Under the pieces are notes generated by a model. The model did not search any database and was not told where the DNA came from. It saw only the letters and a program-made list of their open reading frames with translations. The position numbers and the translations under genes were made by a program. Below are positions 9,375-17,734 of a stretch of 64,000 nt of DNA, one piece after another. Positions within the stretch are counted from its first letter, which is position 1. Every line of letters starts with the position of its first letter. The stretch covers positions 496,001 to 560,000 of the forward strand of contig CAXXVA010000002.1 in NCBI GenBank assembly GCA_963675365.2, given 5' to 3'. This DNA is from CAXXOK01 sp963675365. GTDB lineage: Bacteria; Bacillota; Clostridia; Christensenellales; Aristaeellaceae.

Positions 9375-10322
9375 ATGAAAATCAAAAGGCTCATGACACT
9401 GTTGCTGGTTTTGGCTATGACGTTGACAGCAACAACTGCACTCGGGGACCAGGTGTTTTCCCTGGTTTCAGCAAGCTTAGGCGGCACGTATTACGTGGTG
9501 GCCTCTGGCCTGGCGGAAGTCCTCACCAAGAACGTGGAGGGCTTAACCGTCAACAACATTATTTCACAAGGCTCGACTGCGAACGCTATCAAAGTAGGAA
9601 CCGGGGAATCCGAATTAGGTATGACAAACTTCTATTCGGGAATGCGTGCAATCAACGGCATCGCACCATTTGAGCAAGCCTATGATATTGCGGGCATCTG
9701 CACCTTGCAGTACAGCATTTTGCAGCTCTCTTCCCTCGCGTCTTCAAACATCACCACCATGGCTGACCTGGTAGGCAAACGAGTATCCATCGGCCCCGCG
9801 GGTGGCGGCGGTGCGCTGATATTTGAAGAACTGCTGCCGTATTGGGGTTTGTCCATGGATGACATGAGCGTCAGCTATTTGTCGTATACGGAAGGTGCGG
9901 AAGCGCTCAAAGACGGCCGGGTAGACGTTAACGGACCGCATGGCGCGCCGCCGTTGGAAGCGATTACCTCTGTGGCTGTGACCGACGCTGTGAATATTAT
10001 TTCCATGGAACCGGAAATCCTTGAGCAGGTTACCACGGATCTGCCTTATTACAGTGCTGCTGTAATCCCCGCCGGTACATATCCTGGGATTGATGAGGAT
10101 ATTCTTTCACTGGGAGTACAGGATATTCTGGTTTGTTCACCCGATATGGATGAAGAGCTGGTTTACGAAATTACCAAAGCGATTTACAACAATCTGGAAT
10201 ACCTCAGGCAAATCCATCCGTCTCTTAAACTGATGAGCTTTGACACCTACAAGAACTCTATGGTTCCGCTCCATCCCGGTGCGAAACGGTTCTATGAAGA
10301 GATTGGCATCATTGTAGACTAA
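9375..10322 (+). CDS. TAXI-family TRAP transporter solute-binding protein
   Basis: A 315-aa exported solute-binding protein. A signal peptide is clear: MKIKR, a hydrophobic core and TTALG before the mature start. Then come SASLGGTYYVVASGLAEVL and STANAIKVGTGESELGMTN, typical of the TAXI (TRAP-associated extracytoplasmic immunogenic) family, and later KRVSIGPAGGGG. No lipobox cysteine is seen, so it is probably tethered by its uncleaved signal or held in the wall. AAGGAG lies upstream of the ATG. It partners the fused permease just before it. TAXI proteins with known ligands bind glutamate or related dicarboxylates, but the ligand here cannot be read off. Confidence 0.92.
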   Translation: MKIKRLMTLLLVLAMTLTATTALGDQVFSLVSASLGGTYYVVASGLAEVLTKNVEGLTVNNIISQGSTANAIKVGTGESELGMTNFYSGMRAINGIAPFEQAYDIAGICTLQYSILQLSSLASSNITTMADLVGKRVSIGPAGGGGALIFEELLPYWGLSMDDMSVSYLSYTEGAEALKDGRVDVNGPHGAPPLEAITSVAVTDAVNIISMEPEILEQVTTDLPYYSAAVIPAGTYPGIDEDILSLGVQDILVCSPDMDEELVYEITKAIYNNLEYLRQIHPSLKLMSFDTYKNSMVPLHPGAKRFYEEIGIIVD

Positions 10323-10373
10323 TTTCTTCATGCCTGAACATTAATGTTGGTAGAGTATAACAACCAGCAGTTC

Positions 10374-10404
10374 GTACAGCCCTGCCTATATGACAGGGCT
10401 GTAC
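10374..10404 (+). terminator. Strong hairpin terminator after the TAXI gene
   Basis: An 11-bp perfect stem, GTACAGCCCTG with CAGGGCTGTAC, is separated by a 9-base loop and followed within a few bases by a T-rich stretch (CCTTTATTTT). Confidence 0.75.
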
Positions 10405-10528
10405 ACGCCTTTATTTTAAATGACAAGGTATTCTGGAATTGACCAATCACGGCCCCGTTGTGCGAAAACTATATGTGTTTTATGCGAACATGAAAGAGAA
10501 GAGATGAATTATCAGAAAAGGTGAAACG

Positions 10529-10825
10529 ATGGCGGCACAAAAAGAATTCGCTAAGCGGAGAAGGCTGATGCACCGTATTCAGAATATCTTGGTCGTTATA
10601 TCAGCTTCTTTGATTATTATGGTGATCCTTTTTGATATGTTTACCCTACATGTCGGCTTGCTGTGTTTTATCGCTTATTTTCTGGGCGCGTTTTCCTATG
10701 GCGCCGAAATGGTGATTATTGTTTTACGGGCAAAGGAACATGAGGTGCATCGGTCGGAAATGCTGATGCCAATCCTTTTCGGGATGGTTTATATTGCATT
10801 GGCATTTAAATATCTGCTGACTTGA
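10529..10825 (+). CDS. Small three-helix membrane protein
   Basis: A 98-aa protein I do not recognise. It has a basic N-terminus (FAKRRRLMHRIQN) and three hydrophobic segments at roughly residues 19-37, 42-62 and 76-96. A ribosome site is not strong (AAAGGTGAAACG before the ATG). It lies between the TRAP genes and the dehydrogenase on the same strand. Its size and three-segment layout are compatible with a transporter accessory subunit, but the permease here already contains a fused small subunit. No function is assigned. Confidence 0.6.
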   Translation: MAAQKEFAKRRRLMHRIQNILVVISASLIIMVILFDMFTLHVGLLCFIAYFLGAFSYGAEMVIIVLRAKEHEVHRSEMLMPILFGMVYIALAFKYLLT

Positions 10826-10935
10826 CTGTAAGCACGGCAACACAGAACCGGCCGGCCGGTCCTATTCCGTTCACATATTAACTTGCATGATACGGTGATA
10901 CAATGCAACGCTATACCTGGACCAGGGAGTTAATC

Positions 10936-11703
10936 ATGAAAAAGTCAGCGATCGTAACGGGCGGCAGCCGGGGCATAGGCCTGGCAATCGCCAAACGTCT
11001 GGCCAGAGATGGATATAATGTATCCATTATGGCAACCCGGAAGCAAGACGCTTATCTGGAAGTGCTGGATGCTGTACAAAAGGAAAATGCCCGGGCTTTG
11101 TATGTGCAGGGCAATGTCGCAGATGCGGGCGACAGGGAAAGACTTGTGGCGGAAACCGTGAAGGTTTTTGGTGCGGTGCATGTGCTTGTCAACAACGCAG
11201 GCGTATCGCCAACGGTGAGAAACGACTTGCTGGATATGACGGAAGAAAGCTGGGACCGGGTGATGACCATCAATTTGAAATCCGCCATGTTTCTGTCACA
11301 GGCTGTTGCAAAGCAGATGATAACGCAGGAACCGGTTGACGGCAGGCGCGGAACGATAGTCAATATCGGTTCCATTTCCGCTGAATTTGTTTCTGTCAAT
11401 CGGGGCGAGTACTGTGTGTCGAAGGCGGGCATTTCCATGCTGACGAAACTGTTTGCGCAGCGGCTTGCGGGGGAGGGTATTTTTGTACATGAAGTACGGC
11501 CGGGCATTATTAAAACGGATATGACGGACAGCGTGTACGACCATTACGATAAAAAGATCAGAAACGGCGAATTTCCCATCGCGCGCTGGGGTATGCCTGA
11601 GGATATCGCCAATGCCGTATCCGCGCTTGTAAGCGATCAGTTTTCATACTCTACAGGCAATTGCATAGCTGTCGACGGCGGAATGCATATCCGGTGGCTG
11701 TAA
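10936..11703 (+). CDS. SDR-family 3-oxoacyl-ACP reductase-like dehydrogenase
   Basis: A 255-aa classical short-chain dehydrogenase/reductase. TGGSRGIG (residues 8-15) is the dinucleotide-binding turn, NNAG is at 86-89, and the active site tetrad is completed by Ser near 146-148 and Tyr159-x3-Lys163 (YCVSK). The ATG at 10936 follows AGGGAG; an in-frame ATG 33 bases earlier lacks a site. It would oxidise or reduce a hydroxyl/keto group using NAD(P). Within this island it is a candidate for oxidising the hydroxy intermediate handled by the flavoproteins. Substrate unknown. Confidence 0.88.
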   Translation: MKKSAIVTGGSRGIGLAIAKRLARDGYNVSIMATRKQDAYLEVLDAVQKENARALYVQGNVADAGDRERLVAETVKVFGAVHVLVNNAGVSPTVRNDLLDMTEESWDRVMTINLKSAMFLSQAVAKQMITQEPVDGRRGTIVNIGSISAEFVSVNRGEYCVSKAGISMLTKLFAQRLAGEGIFVHEVRPGIIKTDMTDSVYDHYDKKIRNGEFPIARWGMPEDIANAVSALVSDQFSYSTGNCIAVDGGMHIRWL

Positions 11704-11717
11704 GAGGAAAGTTTCTT

Positions 11718-13697
11718 ATGAAATCGGCATTTTATAATATCGGTGCATATCGGTTATGTGTTTACTCCCTGAATACTGTTGTCGTAGGGACGGGCGCTGC
11801 GGGGTATAACGCGGCGGACCGTTTGTATGCTTATGGACAGCGGGATATCGCAATGGTGACGGAGCGTGTAGTATCCGGCACATCCCGCAATGCGGGCAGC
11901 GATAAACAAACCTATTATAAACTTGCGTTAGCCGGCAGCGATCCAGACAGCGTGTACGAGATGGCGGAGACGCTGTTTGAAGGCGGATGCGTGGACGGTG
12001 ATTTGGCGCTGTGCGAAGCGGCGCTTTCCACGCAGTGCTTTATGAAACTCCTGGAGCTGGGAGTGCCGTTTCCGCAGAACCGATATGGCGAGTATATAGG
12101 ATACAAAACGGATCATGACCCCAAAGAGCGTGCGACGAGCGCAGGTCCATATACCTCAAGAATGATGACGGAATGCCTTGAGGCGTCGGTAAAAAGCAAA
12201 AATATTCGTATTTTCGACCAAATGCAAGTCATTCGAATTTTGAGTGATGGGAAGCGCGCGTTTGGCCTTTTATGCTTGAATACCGCATGTGTTCACGAAC
12301 CGGGAAATGCCTTTGTGCTTTTCAACTGCAAAAACATCATTTATGCCACTGGCGGTCCGGCGGGGATGTACGCCGGCAGCGTATATCCTCACGGACAATA
12401 CGGAGCAACGGGACTGGCGTTTGAAGCCGGAATCGCGGGGAAGAACCTGACGGAGTGGCAGTTTGGGATTGCGTCGGTACATCCCCGCTGGAATGTATCG
12501 GGGTCCTATATGCAAGCGTTGCCGAGAATGGTGTCCATCGGCGCAAATGGAGATGAACGGGAATTTCTGTCAGATTATTTTACGGATACCGGATCGTTAT
12601 TGTCTGCAATCTTTCTAAAGGGATACCAGTGGCCTTTTGATGCAAGGAAAGTGAGGAACGGTTCCTCGCTTATCGATCTGCTGGTACATTTGGAAAAGAA
12701 AAAGGGGCGAAGCGTATTCCTTGATTTCAGAAGAAACCCCGGAGGAGGAAAGATAGACTTTGCGGCGATGACCCAAGAGGCGCGTTTTTATCTGCAGGAC
12801 AGAGGCGCGTGCTTTGGAACGCCAATCCAGCGCCTTGCGCAGATCAATCAGCCCGCGGTTGATTTTTATATGGACAAAGGCGTGAACCTGCATACGGATA
12901 TGCTGGAAATCGACGTATGCGTTCAGCATAATAACGGAGGCCTTGGCGTAGATTGCTGGTGGCATACCAATGTGGATGGTTTTTTTGCCGTAGGCGAAGC
13001 GAGTGCAAGCCATGGGGTATATCGGCCCGGGGGCAGTGCGCTCAATGCGGGGCAGGCGGGAGGCATGCGCGCCGCGCGTTATATTGCCAGGCGCCGAAAC
13101 GAAAACCCCGTGGGAATCAAAGACTTTAGAGAATTGATTGCCGAGCAGGTTACAGAGATTCTGAATATGGCGGACGTGCTGCAAGCCAATATGAATACAG
13201 GGGAATCCACAGAGGAGCCGGGCGGAACATTGTGGGATTACGCAGCCGCCCGCATGAGCCGGACGGCTGGGATTATGCGCGATATGCAAAGTATTCGCAA
13301 TGCCCTGCGATCGACGCGAAAAGAACTGGCCGCATTTCCAAATGCTCTACGGCTGTATGAACGGCAGGGGCTTTCGCAGGCATTTCGTCTGCGGGATATA
13401 CTGCTAAGTCAGGAGGTCTATCTCTCCGCAATGGAAGACTATATGGCGTGCGGCGGAGAGAGCCGCGGCAGCGCGCTGTATCTGGGCGTATCAGGTATCA
13501 AGCCGCATGACAAAATGCCGGACTCGCTGCGCTTTCTAATGAAAGATAGTGACGGGCATAAGCGGCTGGTACAGGAGGTTATGCGCAGTCACGGTATCAA
13601 TACGTTTGTCTGGCGGAAGGTTCGCCCGATACCCGACGGCAATTCTGTTTTTGAGATGGTCTGGAGAGAATTCCAAAGCAATGGAAACGTATATTAG
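11718..13697 (+). CDS. FAD-dependent oxidoreductase (fumarate reductase/aspartate oxidase type)
   Basis: A 659-aa flavoprotein of the succinate dehydrogenase/fumarate reductase A-subunit superfamily. The FAD-binding GTGAAGYNAADRL lies about residues 24-36, RNAGSDKQTYYKL follows, and the C-terminal flavin segment is GGSALNAGQAGGMRAA. An Asn-Gly-Gly substrate-loop motif (HNNGGLGVDCWWHTNVDGFFAVGEA) is present. The helical C-terminal domain is long. The ATG follows AGAGGAAAG. No twin-arginine or Sec signal is seen, so it is probably cytoplasmic. It is one of two such flavoproteins in the island and they are only distantly alike. Confidence 0.85.
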   Translation: MKSAFYNIGAYRLCVYSLNTVVVGTGAAGYNAADRLYAYGQRDIAMVTERVVSGTSRNAGSDKQTYYKLALAGSDPDSVYEMAETLFEGGCVDGDLALCEAALSTQCFMKLLELGVPFPQNRYGEYIGYKTDHDPKERATSAGPYTSRMMTECLEASVKSKNIRIFDQMQVIRILSDGKRAFGLLCLNTACVHEPGNAFVLFNCKNIIYATGGPAGMYAGSVYPHGQYGATGLAFEAGIAGKNLTEWQFGIASVHPRWNVSGSYMQALPRMVSIGANGDEREFLSDYFTDTGSLLSAIFLKGYQWPFDARKVRNGSSLIDLLVHLEKKKGRSVFLDFRRNPGGGKIDFAAMTQEARFYLQDRGACFGTPIQRLAQINQPAVDFYMDKGVNLHTDMLEIDVCVQHNNGGLGVDCWWHTNVDGFFAVGEASASHGVYRPGGSALNAGQAGGMRAARYIARRRNENPVGIKDFRELIAEQVTEILNMADVLQANMNTGESTEEPGGTLWDYAAARMSRTAGIMRDMQSIRNALRSTRKELAAFPNALRLYERQGLSQAFRLRDILLSQEVYLSAMEDYMACGGESRGSALYLGVSGIKPHDKMPDSLRFLMKDSDGHKRLVQEVMRSHGINTFVWRKVRPIPDGNSVFEMVWREFQSNGNVY

Positions 13698-13767
13698 CGG
13701 AGTCATGCCGCTTCCATTTTTACAGCAGGTATATGATATAAAGCAAGAAACCAGTCTGCGCGATTGT

Positions 13768-14421
13768 TCAGTATTTCAAACCCATTCTCATAGAATCGAA
13801 AACGCGCTTTGCGCTGTCGTGTACGTTGTCCAGATGGACGGCCAACGCTTTGCGTGAAGCATCAAGATCCCGGCTGCGAATGGCGCTAATGATCGCAAGA
13901 TGCTCTGATTTGGAGGAAGCCAGGCGCAGGGGCGTTGCCGATGAGATGCGGCGGATCCGCTCGATTTGTGCGTTGAGAATATCATAAAAGGTAACCATGC
14001 GACTATTGTAAGCATAGCGTAACAGCGTGGAATGCAAGCTGCGATCCGCGTGATAAAAATCCTCATTCTTGCTGGATTCGTTGATATCCTGCAGCTCTTT
14101 CTCCATCTCGTCCAATTCTTCATCCGGGATCAGACCGACTGCCTGCTCCAGCGCGGCCATCTCAAATAGACGGCGAATCTGGTAGATTTCATTGATATCC
14201 TGCAGGGTCAGTTCGCGTACGAAAGTGCCTCGGGAAACGATATGGGTTACGAGACCTTCCATTTCAAGCTGCCGGATGGCTTCCCGCGCGGGCGTACGGC
14301 TGATGTGAAGCAGGCTGGATACGTCCTGCTCAACAATCGGCGTATTTGGCGTCATCGCTCCAGAGCAGATTTGATTGAATAAATAATCGTATGCAAGATT
14401 TTTCAAGCCATTTTTTTTCAT
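13768..14421 (-). CDS. GntR/FadR-family regulator with FCD domain
   Basis: A 217-aa regulator. The winged helix occupies residues 8-70 (LAYDYLFNQICSGAMTPNTPIVEQDVSSLL, then TPAREAIRQLEMEGLV), and the all-helical FCD effector domain follows, with EIYQIRRLFEMAALEQA and a metal-site-like DRSLHSTLLRYA stretch. It is divergent from the PreA-like gene and convergent with the flavoprotein gene. Its own promoter contains a GTATAC operator in the spacer, and matching operators occur at the divergent promoter and at the RraA promoter. It is therefore the likely repressor of the whole island. Ligands of FCD regulators are usually small organic acids. Confidence 0.88.
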   Translation of the reverse strand: MKKNGLKNLAYDYLFNQICSGAMTPNTPIVEQDVSSLLHISRTPAREAIRQLEMEGLVTHIVSRGTFVRELTLQDINEIYQIRRLFEMAALEQAVGLIPDEELDEMEKELQDINESSKNEDFYHADRSLHSTLLRYAYNSRMVTFYDILNAQIERIRRISSATPLRLASSKSEHLAIISAIRSRDLDASRKALAVHLDNVHDSAKRVFDSMRMGLKY

Positions 14422-14511
14422 GCAGGTTATCCCCTTATCACTCTTTTAGGTTAGTTTGCAGACGAGTGTTTTCAGTCTGCTCATGTGCATTTATTGTATT
14501 TTATGTGTATC

Positions 14512-14540
14512 ATTATAGTATACACTCTGTTTTTTTACAA
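14512..14540 (-). promoter_or_regulatory. Promoter of the GntR/FCD gene with operator in the spacer
   Basis: Reading leftward, TTGTAA and TATAAT are separated by 17 bp. The spacer contains GTATAC flanked by ACAGAG, a half-match to the palindrome at 14751. The arrangement fits autorepression. The 386 bp between the two divergent genes hold this promoter, the promoter at 14718 and no visible gene. Confidence 0.65.
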
Positions 14541-14717
14541 GAATTTCCTTGCTGTTTACATCCGAAACTCCGGATATCATTATATTCGTTCGGTTTACCT
14601 TTTTCAAATGGTTTTAGTATTTTCTATGATTGCTCTATCGGGAGGCAAAGATGTTGATTGGGAGCGAGTCTTGCTTGATGAATTGATATATTTCCTTATC
14701 TTATTGAAAATGGAAGG

Positions 14718-14770
14718 TTGACAAAGATCGATTGTCATACTATAATGTGTACAGATGGTATACAATCTGT
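14718..14770 (+). promoter_or_regulatory. Consensus promoter with 20-bp palindromic operator
   Basis: TTGACA and TATAAT are perfect consensus boxes with a 17-bp spacer. Four bases after the -10 box lies ACAGATGGTATACAATCTGT, a palindrome ACAGAT-n-GTATAC-n-ATCTGT whose six-base arms match perfectly. A repressor bound here would cover the transcription start of the PreA-like gene. Confidence 0.75.
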
Positions 14771-14807
14771 GTATCGGGATCTTACAATTGAAGGAGGACT
14801 TTATTTT

Positions 14808-16010
14808 ATGGCAGATCTAAAAGTCACCGCGGGAGGCGTAACATTTTCCAATCCCATCATCGTTGGTTCGGCATCACCGTCTATGGATTGGGTTGGCACT
14901 AAAAAGGGTATTGACGGCGGTGCCGGCGGCGTTATCGTTAAGTCTCTTTTCGGCGACAAGGGTAAACTCGGCAGAAATTTCCCTCGTCCCCGTTTCAAGC
15001 TGTATGATTATAAGAATTATCCCAATTATCCCCAGAAACTGCCGCATGCCTTTACCCTGAATTCTCTGGAGGAATGTTCGCATTTCGGTTACAAAGACTA
15101 CATGGTTGATTTAAACAAGGCAAAAGATGAAATCGGCGATAAAGGAATCGTGATGGCCAGCCTCTCAGGCGTTACCCTGGAAGAATGGGAGGAAATGGTA
15201 GAACTGACTAACCAGACCAACGCCGATTGGGTGGAACTCAACGTATCATGCCCGTTTGCCGCGGATATGGGCGTTAAAATGGGTGCCGGCGCGGTCGATA
15301 TGACGGCAGAAGTCGTCCGCAGATGCGCAGGCCTCTTAAAGAAGCCCTTCAGCGTGAAAATATCTCCGCAGACCGTGGATCAGTCCGCCGTGGCTTTGGC
15401 CTGCCAGGAAGCCGGTGCGATGGCGGTGAATATCTCCGCCCGTTTCTCGGGTTATGATATCGACATTGACCAGGCAAGGCCGATCGGCCCGGGCGCCCAG
15501 GGCGGCTGGGGCGGACCCTACCTGATCGGTTATGGCCTAAAAAACGCCGCGCTGGCGGCACGCAAGCTGAGCATCCCGATCATCGCGGGCCTCGGTGTGT
15601 GGGACTGGAGAGATATTATCAAGTATACGATGGTTGGAGCCACGCTGGTTCAATCCGGCATTGGCATCATGCTACAGGGCTACGACGTCAGCAAGCGCTG
15701 GGCCGACAGCATCAACGCATGGCTTGACGCCAAAGGCTACGATTCCATCAACGATATTCGCGGCATCGCCCTGCCGAACATTCTTAAGACCGCTGAAGTG
15801 GTGCGCGCACCGGAAGATGTGTATGCCAAGGTCAATCCTGAGAAGTGTACCAAGTGCGGCGTTTGTTTGCGCTCGTGCTTCTACGACGCCATTACCTTAA
15901 CGAAAGTCGGGGCAGTCATTAACGCGAACAAGTGTGACGGCTGCGGTATGTGTGTTGAAGTATGTCCGGAGGATGCGGCAGTCATGTCCTATCCTCAGGC
16001 TCGCAAGTAA
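14808..16010 (+). CDS. PreA-like dihydroorotate/dihydropyrimidine dehydrogenase-fold FeS protein
   Basis: A 400-aa protein with an FMN-binding dihydroorotate-dehydrogenase-like barrel (VTFSNPIIVGSASPS near the start, ELNVSCPF mid-protein, PIIAGLGVWDWRDIIKYTMVGA near the phosphate site). A C-terminal two-cluster ferredoxin domain follows, with CTKCGVCLRSCF and CDGCGMCVEVCP. This is the architecture of the PreA subunit of NAD-dependent dihydropyrimidine dehydrogenase. The ATG has AAGGAGG ten bases upstream; the frame open from 14718 overlaps the promoter and is discarded. The flavoprotein immediately downstream is a candidate redox partner, replacing PreT. The substrate may not be a pyrimidine. 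Confidence 0.85.
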   Translation: MADLKVTAGGVTFSNPIIVGSASPSMDWVGTKKGIDGGAGGVIVKSLFGDKGKLGRNFPRPRFKLYDYKNYPNYPQKLPHAFTLNSLEECSHFGYKDYMVDLNKAKDEIGDKGIVMASLSGVTLEEWEEMVELTNQTNADWVELNVSCPFAADMGVKMGAGAVDMTAEVVRRCAGLLKKPFSVKISPQTVDQSAVALACQEAGAMAVNISARFSGYDIDIDQARPIGPGAQGGWGGPYLIGYGLKNAALAARKLSIPIIAGLGVWDWRDIIKYTMVGATLVQSGIGIMLQGYDVSKRWADSINAWLDAKGYDSINDIRGIALPNILKTAEVVRAPEDVYAKVNPEKCTKCGVCLRSCFYDAITLTKVGAVINANKCDGCGMCVEVCPEDAAVMSYPQARK

Positions 16011-16016
16011 TCATAC

Positions 16017-16043
16017 CCTGCCCGCCAGTCTCTGGCGGGCAGG
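16017..16043 (+). terminator. Perfect 12-bp intergenic hairpin
   Basis: CCTGCCCGCCAG pairs with CTGGCGGGCAGG around a three-base loop. It sits six bases after the PreA-like stop and 24 bases before the flavoprotein start. No T run follows, so it may act as a partial terminator or as an mRNA-stabilising hairpin that sets the ratio of the two proteins. Confidence 0.6.
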
Positions 16044-16066
16044 ATTTTCCGGAAGGCGGGAAGACC

Positions 16067-17680
16067 TTGGACAGTATTACCTGCGATGTGTTAATCATAG
16101 GCGGCGGCGCTGCCGGTATGCGGGCAGCCTATGAAGCGAAAAAGGCTCGCCCGAATCTTGACATTTTATTGATCGGTTCAGGCACGGATGGAGCGGGTGG
16201 AAGCACCAATCTGGTGGCTTCAGAAGCTCTGGGTATTAATGCGCCGTTCAATTTTGAAAACGACGGGGATACGCCGGATGTTTACTACCAGGACATCGTG
16301 GAAACCGGCGGCGGGCTGGGGGATCCGGCGCTTTGCCGGATCATCGCCGACGAATCTGCCGCCCGTGTTCGGGAGCTCATAGATCTCGGGCTGGTATTTG
16401 AAGGCAGAGATGGCCATCCCGGGCAAAAAAAGCTCTCCGGCTGCACCAAAGCACGCTCTTTAACCTGCGGGGGAAGTACAGGACGCGAAATGGTTCGCGT
16501 GCTTAGGCAAGCGGCAGTCAAAGCGGGCGTGCGCTTTATGTACCGTATGACGGTGACCCGGCTTTTAAAGGACGATACCGGTGTGCTTTCCGGCGCGGCG
16601 GGAGTCAAGGACGGGAACGCGTTTCTGATCAGCGCAGGCGCAATCGTGCTGGCTACAGGCGGCGCTGCCAGTATATTCAGAACAAACGTTACGCCCTCTA
16701 CGCAAACGGGCGACGGCTGGGCAATGGCATACGACGCCGGCTGCCGCTTCGTCAATATGGAGTTTTTTCAGATCGGGCCAGCGGTAGCCAAGCCACACAT
16801 GAAGTTTATCATTCACAGTCATATGTGGCGTATGAAACCCACGCTGACAAACGGCCTTGGCGAAGCGTTTCTGCCGGATTACTGTCCGCCGGCAATATCG
16901 CCGTTTGAAGCGCTGGATTTGAAAGCAATGTCCTATCCGTTTTCCGTGCGCACCGCCGCAATGTACGTAGATATCGCTGTTTTCAAGGAGATTATGGCCG
17001 GAAGAACCAACAGCGCAGGCGGCGTCTGGTTTGACGTGATGCATATTGCAAAGGACGAACTGCTGCAGCGTGCACCGATTACGTATCAAACGCTGCTGGC
17101 GGGAGGGATCGATCTTGCCAAAGAGAAGATGCCATTAACCCTTGCGGTCCAAAACTTTAACGGCGGTATCAGAATTGACGCAAATGGCTTTACAGGTGTT
17201 CCCGGTTTGTATGCCGCCGGGGAGATTACGGGCGGCGTGCACGGTTCCGACAGACCCGGGGGAAACAACCTGACCGATACACAGGTATTTGGGTTTAGGG
17301 CGGGTGTTGCGGCGGCAAACTTTGCCAAAGAGCATACGCCGGCGAGGATACAATACACGCACAGCGACTCCCTGCCGACAGAACGTGAGAAAGAACTGAT
17401 CGTACAAAGCGAAGATTTGTTTTACAGGCATCTCACAATTGTCCGCAGTAAAGAAGGATTGCGGAATACGCTTGCGTTTATCGAGGCAGCCGCAGGAGAA
17501 GCGAAATGCGATCTGCTGAAGAACCGCCTTACGGTTGGACGGTTGCTGGCGACGGCGCAAATGATGCGGACAGAAAGCCGGGGTACGCATTACCGCGAAG
17601 ATTATCCGGCAACGAGCCCTGACCTTTGCCGGCGGATCACGCTGTATAAAAACACGGACGGAACGGTGGCCATCGAATAA
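16067..17680 (+). CDS. FAD-dependent oxidoreductase (fumarate reductase/aspartate oxidase type), second copy
   Basis: A 537-aa flavoprotein of the fumarate-reductase/L-aspartate-oxidase superfamily. LIIGGGAAGMRAAYEAKKA near the N-terminus binds FAD, SGCTKARSLTCGGSTGREM is the substrate-side segment, and GLYAAGEITGGVHGSDRPGGNNLTDTQVFG is the diagnostic C-terminal flavin motif. I start at TTG 16067, which lies just before the conserved strand and follows GGAAGGCGGGAAG; the upstream open frame crosses the hairpin and part of the PreA-like gene. With the PreA-like FeS protein it could form a redox pair. Start codon uncertain, family firm. Confidence 0.83.
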   Translation: MDSITCDVLIIGGGAAGMRAAYEAKKARPNLDILLIGSGTDGAGGSTNLVASEALGINAPFNFENDGDTPDVYYQDIVETGGGLGDPALCRIIADESAARVRELIDLGLVFEGRDGHPGQKKLSGCTKARSLTCGGSTGREMVRVLRQAAVKAGVRFMYRMTVTRLLKDDTGVLSGAAGVKDGNAFLISAGAIVLATGGAASIFRTNVTPSTQTGDGWAMAYDAGCRFVNMEFFQIGPAVAKPHMKFIIHSHMWRMKPTLTNGLGEAFLPDYCPPAISPFEALDLKAMSYPFSVRTAAMYVDIAVFKEIMAGRTNSAGGVWFDVMHIAKDELLQRAPITYQTLLAGGIDLAKEKMPLTLAVQNFNGGIRIDANGFTGVPGLYAAGEITGGVHGSDRPGGNNLTDTQVFGFRAGVAAANFAKEHTPARIQYTHSDSLPTEREKELIVQSEDLFYRHLTIVRSKEGLRNTLAFIEAAAGEAKCDLLKNRLTVGRLLATAQMMRTESRGTHYREDYPATSPDLCRRITLYKNTDGTVAIE

Positions 17681-17734
17681 TGGTTTCCGTTTTTCATGGG
17701 AGATAATATAGTATTGCAGCAGGAGGACAGCGAC

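Noticed and set aside
14718..14807. N-terminal extension of the PreA-like protein
   Set aside because: The extension overlies the consensus promoter and operator, and the conserved protein start is at 14808 behind AAGGAGG.
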